Counted from the first letter of the stretch, positions 16,014 through 23,355 are shown. The stretch is DNA of 64,000 nt from Nocardiopsis flavescens (GCF_900141985.1 NZ_FQZK01000001.1:248001-312000), one strand, 5' to 3'. Notes: a model not told the origin generated them from the sequence alone. Numbers and translations are program-made.

Positions 16014-17183
16014 TCACCCCGCAACGACCGCGCGCACCGTCGTGGGCCCGCCCGCGGGACTGTCCACCGACAGTGTGCCGTCCAGCGCCGCGATCCGCCG
16101 CGCCAGCCCGGTCAGCCCGCCCCCCGCCGGGTCCGCGCCGCCCCGCCCGTCGTCCCGCACCACCAGCTCCCACTGCCCGGGGCCGCCCCCCAGGTGCACC
16201 GCCACCCGCCCCGCCCCCGCGTGCTTGACCGCGTTGGTGATCGCCTCCCGCGCCACGAAGTACAGTGCCGTGGCCGGCACCCCGGCCGGTACCGGGTCGG
16301 CCTCCACCCGCACCTCCACGGGCAGCGGGCACCGGTCGGCCACCTCGGTCAGCGCCGCCTCCAGCCCCAGGGTGTCCAGCGCGTTGGGGTAGACCCGCCA
16401 GGCCACCTCCCGCAGCTCCTCCAGCAGCACCAGCGCCTCGGTGTGCGCGTCGCGCACCAGCCCCGCCGCCCGCTCCGCGTCCCGCCCCCGGCGGGCCCGG
16501 CCCAGCAGCATGGACAGCGCCACCACCCGCTGCTGCACCCCGTCGTGCAGGTCCCGCTCGATGCGCCGCCGCTCCTCGTCCACCGCCCGCACCACCTCCG
16601 AGCGCGTCCGGGTCAGCTCGTCGATGCGCCGCACCATCAGGTCCCGGGTGCTGGGCCCCACCAGGCGGCGCGCCAGCGCCCCCTCCGCGGCGCCCGCCGC
16701 CTCGGTGCCCGCCCACAGCAGCAGCCCCGTGCCCACCCCGAACAGCGCGCCCAGCGACAGCGAGGACACGCTCAGGCTGACCCCCGTCATCCGGATGTGC
16801 ACCACCGAGGCGCCCCCGGTCAGGGCGTCCCACACCAGGCCCACCGCGAACAGCACCGCCAGCCCGCCCAGCACGAACATCCACACGCCCGCCGCCGCGG
16901 CCACCGGCAGCCGCGCCAGCAGGTACAGCACCCGGGGGCGCGCCCCCGGGTCCGGGCGTACCGCCCCGCCGTGGAAGCGCGCCAGGCGCCGCAGATCGGC
17001 GTCGGAGAGCCGTACCCCCCACCCCGTCCACACCGGCCGCAGCGGTGCCCACAGCGCCACCGGCGACGCCAGCAGCCACAGTAGTGAGGCCGCCGCCGTC
17101 ACCTGCCCGGCCAGGGCGCCCGCCACCGAGCGCACGCACCGCCGGGCCGCCGCCGCGACCGGCCCCCGCCCACCACCCGCCAC
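16014..17183 (-). CDS. NarL-type sensor histidine kinase (HisKA_3)
   Basis: 389 residues from GTG 17183, chosen because GGAGGG lies 5-6 bases upstream; the frame continues to 17648 only as non-coding DNA. N-terminal half has about four hydrophobic segments (QVTAAASLLWLLASPVALWA, then VLYLLARLPVAAAAGVWMF, VLGGLAVLFAVGLVW, and LGALFGVGTGLLLWAG). The HisKA_3 dimerisation box is EERRRIERDLHDGVQQRV with the phosphorylated His, and the HATPase_c domain shows NAVKHA and DDGRGG. The input signal is not recognisable. Pairs with the response regulator downstream. Confidence 0.9.
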   Translation of the reverse strand: MAGGGRGPVAAAARRCVRSVAGALAGQVTAAASLLWLLASPVALWAPLRPVWTGWGVRLSDADLRRLARFHGGAVRPDPGARPRVLYLLARLPVAAAAGVWMFVLGGLAVLFAVGLVWDALTGGASVVHIRMTGVSLSVSSLSLGALFGVGTGLLLWAGTEAAGAAEGALARRLVGPSTRDLMVRRIDELTRTRSEVVRAVDEERRRIERDLHDGVQQRVVALSMLLGRARRGRDAERAAGLVRDAHTEALVLLEELREVAWRVYPNALDTLGLEAALTEVADRCPLPVEVRVEADPVPAGVPATALYFVAREAITNAVKHAGAGRVAVHLGGGPGQWELVVRDDGRGGADPAGGGLTGLARRIAALDGTLSVDSPAGGPTTVRAVVAG

Positions 17184-17477
17184 CGCTGCCCTCCGCTTCT
17201 CAGGCGTCCCGGTGCGAGAACACCGGTGCCCACTGCTGTCGGCGCCACCGCCGACCAGCACAGCAGTACCACGCCCGCCCGGCAGGGGCCGACCCCCGCC
17301 GGCACCGTCACCGGACCGGCGCCACGAACACCGTTGCCGCCACCGGCGGCGTCTCCGTCCGGTCGTACGGGCGCCGCAGCGGCCCCCGTATGTGACGGTC
17401 GGGCAAGGCCATCGGGTCTGCTCAGCCCGGTTCCCGGCCTCGGACGAAGGCACGGGCTGTGGTCGTGGACATGCGAA

Positions 17478-17502
17478 GGGCCCCGGGGGAACCCCGGGGC
17501 CC
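17478..17502 (-). terminator. hairpin terminator after DUF397 copy A
   Basis: Perfect 11-bp arms GGGCCCCGGGG / CCCCGGGGCCC separated by GAA, 12 bases beyond the DUF397 stop. A near-identical hairpin follows copy B at 17945-17968. Confidence 0.7.
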
Positions 17503-17514
17503 GGGTCGTGGGTC

Positions 17515-17685
17515 CTACTTGGTGAGGGTGGCGGCGAGGGCGGCAAGCCACTCCGTGCGGCTGAAGCTGAGGTGTCCGGCCTCGCGGTTCTGCGTGTCCC
17601 GCACGTCCGCGCCGTGGACGCCCTCGCGCGCCTCGACGCACTGCCCACTAGTGCTGCTGTAGCTGGACTTGTGCCAGTCGCTCAA
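17515..17685 (-). CDS. DUF397 domain protein, copy A
   Basis: 56 residues. Start is most likely TTG 17685, which has GGAGGAA about 8 bases upstream; the longer frame (to 17862) fuses unrelated sequence. DUF397 signature: WHKSSYS at the N-terminus, CVEAREG, then VRDTQNREAGHLSFSRTEWLAAL. DUF397 proteins are small partners encoded beside Scr1-type HTH regulators in actinomycetes and are implicated in development or antibiotic control, sometimes behaving like antitoxin-type partners. This copy is a close duplicate of 17981-18160 but has no intact regulator directly upstream, only a possible relic. Confidence 0.8.
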   Translation of the reverse strand: MSDWHKSSYSSTSGQCVEAREGVHGADVRDTQNREAGHLSFSRTEWLAALAATLTK

Positions 17686-17689
17686 CGTA

Positions 17690-17862
17690 GTTCCTCCAGA
17701 GCTTCGTGAGGTTCCCGGTCGGGGAGTGCGGGTTGCACGAACCGCTTCCCTGGTTCCGTCAATCGTTCCATCCCCTGCCTCGCGATACACGAAATCGCCG
17801 TTCGCGTGATCGCTGGACGCCAGCGTGGAGCCGTCACGCAGGCGGAACATCAGCAAGGCCAT
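17690..17862 (-). pseudogene. possible relic of an Scr1-type regulator C-terminus
   Basis: The in-frame stretch ahead of DUF397 copy A reads MFRLRDGSTLASSDHANGD, which resembles the C-terminal RSGERIFLSDHADGTV segment of the intact regulator at 18157-18918 but degenerates afterwards. I infer that a regulator-DUF397 pair was duplicated and this regulator was then lost. An independent small ORF is the alternative. Confidence 0.35.
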
Positions 17863-17944
17863 CGGGGCTGCTCACCCCGGTTTCCAGCCTCGGACCGGTA
17901 CGGGTCGCCAACGAAGGGAGGGACAGTGGTCTTGTGCATGCGAA

Positions 17945-17968
17945 GGGCCCCGGGGCTCCCCGGGGCCC
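17945..17968 (-). terminator. hairpin terminator after DUF397 copy B
   Basis: GGGCCCCGGGG (17945-17955), CT loop, CCCCGGGGCCC (17958-17968), 12 bases downstream of the DUF397 copy B stop. Confidence 0.7.
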
Positions 17969-17980
17969 GCGTCGTGGGTC

Positions 17981-18160
17981 CTACTTGGTGACGGTCGCGG
18001 CGAGGGCGGCAAGCCACTCCGTGCGGCTGAAGCTGAGGTGTCCGGCCTCGCGGTTCTGCGTGTCTCGCACGTCCGCACCGTGGGCGCCCTCTCGCGCCTC
18101 GACGCAGTTGGGCCCGTTGGCGCTATAGCTGGATTTGTGCCACTCGGCGGGGGTGCTCAT
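17981..18160 (-). CDS. DUF397 domain protein, copy B
   Basis: 59 residues (ATG 18160, stop 17981-17983), too short for many gene finders. Reads MSTPAEWHKSSYS, NCVEAREGAHGADVRD, TQNREAGHLSFSRTEW. Its ATG overlaps the stop of the upstream Scr1-type regulator (ATGA), so the pair is translationally coupled. From the WHKSSYS motif onward it differs from copy A at only a few positions. Confidence 0.88.
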   Translation of the reverse strand: MSTPAEWHKSSYSANGPNCVEAREGAHGADVRDTQNREAGHLSFSRTEWLAALAATVTK

Positions 18161-18918
18161 ACGAGACTCTCCAGGTATTCCAGGGACGACGCGGCGGGCA
18201 GCGCTTCCATGAGGACGGCGGTGGTCATGGCGTCCATCCGACCTGCCGATTCAGCGTGCAGCAACACCGTACCGTCCGCGTGGTCACTGAGGAAAATGCG
18301 TTCTCCTGACCGCATGCTGTAGATCATGACGGGGGCAGGCGGGACGAGCATTGTGGCTGTCGGGGGCGTCAGACATATGGTTACCCGGCCGGATTCCGCC
18401 CATGTCAGGAGGTGCTTCGCCTGGTCGCGGCAGAGGGCGGTCGGCAGCCCTCCCACAGCCATTGCCGGGAACACGGCCGTGACGGTGAGGTCTGGCAGCG
18501 AGGCCAGCCTGCCCGTGCGCAGGGCGATCAGGTCTGCAAGATCTTCCGGCTTCGCTGTGGGCCTTGCAGAGCGAAACACGGCAAGGGCGTAGCTTTCGCA
18601 CTGCAGCAACCCCGGTACGCCAGCAGCGGTGATCAACGTTGCGTGCCGAGAGGCTGGTTCGATCGCTGCGAGGTCTCGTGCCCACTCCGGCAGTCCAGAT
18701 CGAGACGTGTGAGCTTGCCACGCAGTGACGATTTTTCCGCCTGCATTGCATGAATCATCAAGTTTTTCCACATTGTCGCGCTTGGGTGGCGAATGTCCGT
18801 GCTCCCAGCGGTTCACGGAGGAAACGGACACGCCGACGCGCTTGGCCAGCTGTGTTTGCGTGAGCCCTGCAAGCTCGCGGTATTCAACGAGGGCCTCCGC
18901 GAAGGGGTTTAGCGGCAT
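18157..18918 (-). CDS. Scr1-family XRE-type HTH regulator
   Basis: 253 residues from ATG 18918. N-terminal XRE helix-turn-helix (LTQTQLAKRVGVSVSSVNRW, residues about 18-37), then the all-alpha/beta Scr1 domain common to actinomycete regulators (VPGLLQCESYALAVF, the TVTAVFPAMA strand and C-terminal SDHADGTVLL). Members pair with DUF397 proteins (here 17981-18160, 4-bp overlap) and regulate differentiation or secondary metabolism. The start lacks a strong Shine-Dalgarno sequence; GTG 18924 is an alternative. Third-position GC is lower than in flanking genes, consistent with a horizontally acquired regulatory cassette (inference). Divergent from 19015. Confidence 0.88.
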   Translation of the reverse strand: MPLNPFAEALVEYRELAGLTQTQLAKRVGVSVSSVNRWEHGHSPPKRDNVEKLDDSCNAGGKIVTAWQAHTSRSGLPEWARDLAAIEPASRHATLITAAGVPGLLQCESYALAVFRSARPTAKPEDLADLIALRTGRLASLPDLTVTAVFPAMAVGGLPTALCRDQAKHLLTWAESGRVTICLTPPTATMLVPPAPVMIYSMRSGERIFLSDHADGTVLLHAESAGRMDAMTTAVLMEALPAASSLEYLESLV

Positions 18919-18930
18919 GTGCACAGGATG

Positions 18931-18985
18931 CCTGAAGCGTTCCGTGGACGCACCGCTATTCCCTGAATTTCCTGAACACTGGGAA
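18931..18985. promoter_or_regulatory. repeat-containing divergent promoter region of the Scr1 regulator
   Basis: CCTGAA occurs three times (18931-18936, 18962-18967, 18971-18976), and TTCCC (18959-18963) is mirrored by GGGAA (18981-18985). Possible binding sites for the HTH regulator between divergent starts 18918 and 19015. Pattern only. Confidence 0.3.
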
Positions 18986-19014
18986 AGTCGGCCGCGCGTG
19001 CTCACGCTGGGGAC

Positions 19015-19299
19015 ATGAGTCAGACCACACGTACTCCCGTTGCCTCTGATGCCGAGACCTCTCTCATGGCCCTGCTCTCCGCGTGCCGCCGCCGGGGGCT
19101 GAAAGCCGAACCAGACCCCGCGATCACCGGCGGAGTCGTCGTCTCGCACCACTCCCGCGTGGTCACCCTGCGCCTCATGGCCCACCGCTGGTACCGCCCC
19201 GCCCCCGACCAGACCGGTACCGCCGTGAACATGGGCGCCCGCGGGGCCGAGGACGTCATCGCCCGCCACCTCACCGACGAACTCATGGGGTACCTGTGA
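19015..19299 (+). CDS. hypothetical protein (94 aa) of actinomycete regulatory island
   Basis: 94 residues from ATG 19015, divergent from the Scr1 regulator. Central beta-rich part (GGVVVSHHSRVVTLRLMAHRW) and a C-terminal helix; no signal peptide, no membrane segment. Similar small proteins often sit opposite Scr1-type regulators, but I cannot assign a function. The next gene overlaps its stop by 4 bp (GTGA), so it leads a small operon through 20749. Confidence 0.65.
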   Translation: MSQTTRTPVASDAETSLMALLSACRRRGLKAEPDPAITGGVVVSHHSRVVTLRLMAHRWYRPAPDQTGTAVNMGARGAEDVIARHLTDELMGYL

Positions 19300-19508
19300 G
19301 CGCCCCGGAAGGCCTTTCCTTCGCCGAGTTCGCCAGGCTGACGCGGCCCCGGCGCCGCCCGGTCCCTGCGCCCCGGTCGGCGGAGCGGCCTGCGCTTCCT
19401 CGCCGCAACGCGGCCTTGCCTGCCTGTCCTCCGCATGACTGGCAGCGGGCGACGGGTGCGCGTACCCAGCGCTGTCGCCGGTGCGGCGTGACCCTGAACG
19501 TCCCCTGA
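19296..19508 (+). CDS. small zinc-ribbon-like protein
   Basis: 70 residues from GTG 19296 (overlap GTGA with the previous gene). The tail carries CPPHDWQRATGARTQRCRRCG: a C-x2-H and C-x2-C set that could bind zinc. The first part (LSFAEFARLTRPRRRP) is basic. Function unknown; nucleic-acid or protein binding is plausible. Confidence 0.55.
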   Translation: MSAPEGLSFAEFARLTRPRRRPVPAPRSAERPALPRRNAALPACPPHDWQRATGARTQRCRRCGVTLNVP

Positions 19509-19552
19509 CCCTCCGCCCTTCCGACGCTCCCGACTGCGGGAAAGGACACCCG

Positions 19553-19765
19553 ATGCACACCCCTGAACCCGAGCCGCCGTTCCCGCCCCTGCCGGAGCTG
19601 GTCACCCCGGGCGAGGTCGCCGCGCTGTTCGGCGTGGACGCCAAGACCGTGACCCGGTGGGCCCTGTCGGGCAGGCTCCCCGGCGTACGCACCCCCAGCG
19701 GCCACCACCGGTTCCGCCGCCACGACATCGACCGCCTCCTGCACCAGAGCGGGTCCACCCCGTGA
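19553..19765 (+). CDS. BldC-like MerR-type HTH protein, copy 1
   Basis: 70 residues; ATG 19553 with AAAGGA seven bases upstream. Single winged HTH of the BldC kind: LVTPGEVAALFGVDAKTVTRWALSGRLPGVRTPSGHHRF, ending HDIDRLL. BldC is a small MerR-like DNA-binding protein controlling Streptomyces development; this is a paralogous short form, not necessarily BldC itself. Directly followed by a second HTH gene of the same type with a GTGA overlap. Confidence 0.8.
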   Translation: MHTPEPEPPFPPLPELVTPGEVAALFGVDAKTVTRWALSGRLPGVRTPSGHHRFRRHDIDRLLHQSGSTP

Positions 19766-20106
19766 CCCGGCCCGGACCGCCCGAGGTCCTCACCTCCGGC
19801 GAGGTCGCACAGATGCTGCGCGTCACCGCGGTGACCGTCGCCCGCTGGGCCGACACGGGCAGACTCACCTCCTTTCGCACCCCGGGCGGGCACCGCCGCT
19901 TCCTGCGCGCCGAAGTGGAGGCGTACCTGGTCCCCGAAACCGTCGGCACCGCGGCGACAGCGCTAGACCCGCCGCACCCTGGACCCGGGCACGCCGCCCA
20001 CACGCCCCGCGACGCGACCGCGACACCGGTCGGGGAACCGGACGCCGCGCGGACCACCGGCGCCCCTTCCGGCATGGACACGGTCTGGAGCACTCTTGAG
20101 CACTGA
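19762..20106 (+). CDS. BldC-like MerR-type HTH protein, copy 2 with extended tail
   Basis: 114 residues from GTG 19762. HTH LTSGEVAQMLRVTAVTVARWADTGRL, TPGGHRRFLRAEVEAYL, followed by a proline/threonine-rich tail of about 45 residues that copy 1 lacks. Two BldC-type proteins encoded back to back suggests a hetero-oligomeric DNA binder, since BldC binds DNA by head-to-tail oligomerisation (inference). The tail overlaps the start of the next gene by 11 bp. Confidence 0.75.
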   Translation: MTRPGPPEVLTSGEVAQMLRVTAVTVARWADTGRLTSFRTPGGHRRFLRAEVEAYLVPETVGTAATALDPPHPGPGHAAHTPRDATATPVGEPDAARTTGAPSGMDTVWSTLEH

Positions 20107-20749
20107 GTCCCGACCGGACCCGCACGGACGCCCCCTGCCCGGCGAGGTGACCGTGTGCCCGGCCTGCGGGCGTTCGCGCCGGCACCGCAGTGCCCGTTCC
20201 CGGTGCTCCTGCATTCCCGAGGGGTTCTGGGACGATCCGCGGCTGCGGGCCCTGGCGCAGGCCGGTGACCTGCGCGGCGTCCTCACCGCCCTGTACGGCC
20301 CGCCGTGGTACCTGTCCCAGCGCACCCTGGCCCGCCTCACCGGGCGGGGCCAGACCACGATCGGCAGGGAGCTGCGCGGCCTGACCTGCCTGACCTCCCT
20401 GGCGCTGATCCGCCAGAGCCTGGCCAACCTGGGAGCCCCCCGGATGTGGTGGGACACCGCGCCACCGCTCCCGGAAAGGTCTGCCACCGACCCGCCCTCG
20501 CCCGGGACCGCCCCGCCCCCGGGAGGGGGTGCGGCACCGGACCCCGGGCAGGAGGGAGCGGCGGTGGTGATCAGCGCACCGGTTCCGGTGCAGGTGCGCA
20601 CCGCGGGCCCTGCCGGGACCGGCCCCGGCCCGGTGGCGGCTCTGGTCGCCGCCCCCGGCAGCCTGGTCGTGGTGGTGGCCTCCGGTGCGGCCTGGACCCT
20701 GGACACCCGCCCCGGGCACACCACCCTCCGCATCGCCCTCGACGGCTGA
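20096..20749 (+). CDS. zinc-finger / helix-turn-helix hypothetical protein
   Basis: 217 residues from TTG 20096 (GGAG 5 bases upstream). N-terminus has CPACGRSRRHRSARSRCSC, a likely zinc ribbon. A helical segment YLSQRTLARLTGRGQTTIGREL resembles an HTH of replication- or transposon-type regulators. The C-terminal 90 residues are proline/glycine rich and then strand-rich (AALVAAPGSLVVVVASGAAW). Last gene of the small-protein operon. Function unknown; DNA binding is inferred. Confidence 0.6.
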   Translation: MSTESRPDPHGRPLPGEVTVCPACGRSRRHRSARSRCSCIPEGFWDDPRLRALAQAGDLRGVLTALYGPPWYLSQRTLARLTGRGQTTIGRELRGLTCLTSLALIRQSLANLGAPRMWWDTAPPLPERSATDPPSPGTAPPPGGGAAPDPGQEGAAVVISAPVPVQVRTAGPAGTGPGPVAALVAAPGSLVVVVASGAAWTLDTRPGHTTLRIALDG

Positions 20750-20820
20750 ACCCCGGCCGCACCCGCACGGGCGCTCCCGCCCGGTGCCCGCCCCATCGGA
20801 CCGGGGGCGCGGTTTTGCGC

Positions 20821-20850
20821 GGGACAGGACCCGCACCCCTCTGCTACGGT
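20821..20850 (+). promoter_or_regulatory. promoter of the threonine leader / thrS-like gene
   Basis: -35-like GGGACA (20821-20826), 18-bp spacer, -10 TACGGT (20845-20850), then 6 bases to ATG 20857. This places transcription initiation on the leader-peptide start codon (leaderless translation). Confidence 0.55.
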
Positions 20851-20856
20851 CGCGGC

Positions 20857-20910
20857 ATGACGCAGCGCGCCCACAGCACGACGACGCCGGAGATGCCACC
20901 GGCGCGCTGA
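20857..20910 (+). CDS. threonine-rich leader peptide (17 aa), putative attenuator peptide
   Basis: ATG 20857 to TGA 20908-20910 encodes MTQRAHSTTTPEMPPAR. Four of 17 residues are threonine, three of them consecutive, and all four codons are ACG although ACC is the favoured Thr codon in neighbouring genes. The ORF lies directly under a promoter, ends 14 bases before a strong GC hairpin and precedes a threonyl-tRNA synthetase gene. This is the arrangement of ribosome-mediated attenuation: stalling at Thr codons when charged tRNA-Thr is scarce should prevent terminator formation. The competing antiterminator was not identified by eye. Confidence 0.6.
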   Translation: MTQRAHSTTTPEMPPAR

Positions 20911-20924
20911 CTCGTGTACCCAAC

Positions 20925-20955
20925 GAAGCCCCGGGGCGGACCGCCCCGGGGCTTC
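20925..20955 (+). terminator. GC-rich hairpin upstream of thrS-like gene (attenuator terminator)
   Basis: Arms GAAGCCCCGGGGCGG (20925-20939) and CCGCCCCGGGGCTTC (20941-20955) are perfect complements, leaving a realistic 13-14 bp stem. It lies between the Thr-rich leader and the synthetase ribosome binding site. It could also end transcripts from 20096-20749. Confidence 0.75.
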
Positions 20956-20996
20956 GCGCATCCGGTGTTCCGCCCCCGCACCCTCGGGAGGAACCC

Positions 20997-22220
20997 GTGA
21001 CCACCGTCGACCACCGCCGCCTGGGCCGCGACCTGCACCTGTTCGGCACCGACCCGCTCATCGGCGCCGGACTGCCCTTCTGGCTCCCCGACGGCGCCAC
21101 CGTCCGCCACACCCTGGAGGAGTACGTGCGCGGCCTGGAACGCGACGCCGGCCACGTGCACGTGTACACCCCGGCCCTGGGCAAACTCGCCCTCTACGAG
21201 GCCTCCGGGCACTGGTCCCACTACCGCGAGGCGATGTTCGCGCCCCTGGAGGACGGCGCCGACCCGCTCGTGCTGCGCCCCAGCCTGTGCCCGCACCACG
21301 CCCTCCTCTACCGGTCCCGGTCCCGCAGCCACCGGGAGCTGCCCCTGCGCGTGGCCGAGATCGGCGACATGTACCGCCAGGAGCCCTCCGGGTCCCTGGG
21401 CGGGCTCACCCGCGTGCGCGCCATCCGCCTCAACGACGCCCACGTCTTCTGCACCCCCGACCAGGTCGTCACCGAGACCGCCGCCGCCCTGGACCTCATC
21501 GCCCGCGCCCACCGCGCCCTGGGCATCACCCCCGCCCGCCACCGGCTCTCCCTGCCCGGGCCGGGCGGAAAGTACGCGGGCGACACCGCCCGGTGGGAGC
21601 GGGCCACCGCCCTGCTCACCGCCGCCCTGGAACACACCGGACAGGACTGGGAGGAGGCGCCCGGCGAGGCCGCGTTCTACGGGCCCAAGATCGACGTGCA
21701 GATCACCGACCCGGCCGGACGCGAGTCCACCCTGTCCACCGTCCAGGTCGACCTCCACCAGCCCGAACGCTTCGACCTGCACTACACCGGCCCCGACGGG
21801 GCCCGCCACCGGCCCGTCATGGTGCACCGCAGCCTCATCGGCAGCGTCGAGCGCGCCGTCGCCCACCTCGTCGAGGTGCACCGCGGCGCCTTCCCCGCCT
21901 GGCTGGCCCCCCTCCAGGCGGTCGTCCTGCCGGTCTCCCCCGACCAGGAGCGGGCCGCCGCCGACCTGGCCGGCCTGGCCCGTCGGCGCGGCCTGCGCGC
22001 CGACACCGCCCCCGCCCACCGCGGCCCCCTGGGAGCCCGGATCCGCGAACACCGCCTGGTCCCCTACCAGCTGGTCGTCGGCGCCCGCGAGGCCGCCGAG
22101 GGCACCGTGGCGGTGCGCCTGCGCGACGGCCGCCGCCTGCCGCCCCTGCCGGTGAAGGAGTTCTGCGACCGGGCCGCCGCCCTGGCCGCCCGGCACACCA
22201 CCGCCCTCTGGGACGCCTGA
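20997..22220 (+). CDS. threonyl-tRNA synthetase lacking TGS/editing domains
   Basis: 407 residues from GTG 20997 (GGGAGGAA 7 bases upstream), against about 650 for a full ThrRS. It begins at the class II catalytic core. Zinc ligands are preserved in LCPHH (Cys), NDAHVFC (His) and VHRSLIGS (His). Motif 2 is YRQEPSGSLGGLTRVR and motif 3 is GSVERAV; YGPKID keeps the catalytic lysine. The HGTP anticodon-binding domain follows (QAVVLPVSPDQERAAADLA). The N2 editing domain that clears Ser-tRNA-Thr is absent, so proofreading would need another protein. It is probably a second, inducible ThrRS. Such paralogs sometimes confer resistance to ThrRS inhibitors like borrelidin; here that is inference. A terminator follows. 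Confidence 0.9.
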   Translation: MTTVDHRRLGRDLHLFGTDPLIGAGLPFWLPDGATVRHTLEEYVRGLERDAGHVHVYTPALGKLALYEASGHWSHYREAMFAPLEDGADPLVLRPSLCPHHALLYRSRSRSHRELPLRVAEIGDMYRQEPSGSLGGLTRVRAIRLNDAHVFCTPDQVVTETAAALDLIARAHRALGITPARHRLSLPGPGGKYAGDTARWERATALLTAALEHTGQDWEEAPGEAAFYGPKIDVQITDPAGRESTLSTVQVDLHQPERFDLHYTGPDGARHRPVMVHRSLIGSVERAVAHLVEVHRGAFPAWLAPLQAVVLPVSPDQERAAADLAGLARRRGLRADTAPAHRGPLGARIREHRLVPYQLVVGAREAAEGTVAVRLRDGRRLPPLPVKEFCDRAAALAARHTTALWDA

Positions 22221-22226
22221 GAGAAC

Positions 22227-22265
22227 CCGCCGCCGGGGACGGGCCCGTTCGGTCCCCGGCGGCGG
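22227..22265 (+). terminator. hairpin terminator after ThrRS-like gene
   Basis: Perfect 14-bp arms (22227-22240 and 22252-22265) with an 11-base loop, 6 bases after the stop codon. Confidence 0.75.
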
Positions 22266-22315
22266 AATACACCGGTAGCCTCGACGCGTCACACGTGTGC
22301 GGGGAGGGGACAAGG

Positions 22316-23281
22316 GTGTCGGACAGCTGGACCGCGATCGACTTCGAGACCGCCAACCAGGACCGGGGCAGCGCGTGCGCCGTCGGCCTGGTCAAGGTGC
22401 GCGACGGCGTGATCGAGGACCGCCACACCACACTGATCCGCCCGCCCGCGGGCCTGGACTTCTTCTCCCGCCACAACATCGCCGTCCACGGCATCACCCC
22501 CGACGACGTCGCCGACGCCCCCTCCTGGGAGGCCGTGCACGCCCGCATCGTGGAGTTCGCCGACGGCGGCCCCCTGGTCGCCCACAACGCCCCCTTCGAC
22601 ATGGGCGTGCTCACCCAGGCCTGCGCCCGCACCGGCCTGGCCAGCCCCGCCTGGGCCTACGCCTGCACCCTGGCGCTGTCCCGGCGCACCTGGACCGAGC
22701 TGTCGGACCACCGCCTGCCCACCGTCAGCGCCCACATCGGCCACCTCCTCACCCGCCACCACCGGGCCGACGCCGACGCCGAGGCCGCCGCCCGCATCGC
22801 CATCGCCGCCATGGCCCGCCACGGCACCACCTCCCTGGCCGACCTGGCCCGCTCCGCCGGCAGCGGGCTGCGCCGCCTGGCCGCCGCCGCGGCCCCCGCC
22901 GTCCCCCTGCCCGCCCCCGTGCGGGAGGCGCCCGGCCAGGACCGCTTCGCCCGCTGGCAGCGCGACGCCCAGGCCGCCCTGCCCGAGCCCGCACCCGACG
23001 CCGACCCCTCCGGCCCCCTGTACGGCAAGGTCGTGTGCGTCTCGGGCGATTTGGAGTCCATGGACAAGCCCGAGGTGTGGCGGCGCATCGCCGAGGCCGG
23101 CGCCACCCCCGCCAAGAACGTCACCAAGAAGACCGACGTCCTGGTGACCGGCGCCCACGACGGCCCCGGCATGACCTCCAAGCACCGCCAGGCCCAGACC
23201 TACGCCGAACGCGGCCAGCGCATCGCCTTCCTCACCGAGGCCGACCTGCTCCTCCAGCTGGGCATGACCACCGGCTCCTGA
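22316..23281 (+). CDS. DnaQ-like 3'-5' exonuclease with C-terminal BRCT domain
   Basis: 321 residues from GTG 22316 with GGGGAGGGG upstream. DEDDh exonuclease motifs: Exo I AIDFETAN (Asp, Glu), Exo II AHNAPFDMGVL (Asp) and Exo III HRADADAEAAA (His and Asp). A linker rich in alanine/proline leads to a BRCT domain of about 80 residues (LYGKVVCVSGDLESMDK, KNVTKKTDVLVTG). This epsilon-plus-BRCT arrangement is common in actinobacteria and is thought to work in DNA repair or replication proofreading. A -10-like TAGCCT lies at 22276-22281. Confidence 0.88.
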   Translation: MSDSWTAIDFETANQDRGSACAVGLVKVRDGVIEDRHTTLIRPPAGLDFFSRHNIAVHGITPDDVADAPSWEAVHARIVEFADGGPLVAHNAPFDMGVLTQACARTGLASPAWAYACTLALSRRTWTELSDHRLPTVSAHIGHLLTRHHRADADAEAAARIAIAAMARHGTTSLADLARSAGSGLRRLAAAAAPAVPLPAPVREAPGQDRFARWQRDAQAALPEPAPDADPSGPLYGKVVCVSGDLESMDKPEVWRRIAEAGATPAKNVTKKTDVLVTGAHDGPGMTSKHRQAQTYAERGQRIAFLTEADLLLQLGMTTGS

Positions 23282-23355
23282 CCCCGCCCCGACCGGACAC
23301 CGAAGAACAGCGGAAGGGGGCCGCCCGCACCGCGGACGACCCCCCCTTCGCGCGC

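Noticed and set aside
17515..17862. 115-residue version of DUF397 copy A
   Set aside because: The N-terminal half does not belong to the DUF397 family; a TTG start with good Shine-Dalgarno at 17685 fits the family length.
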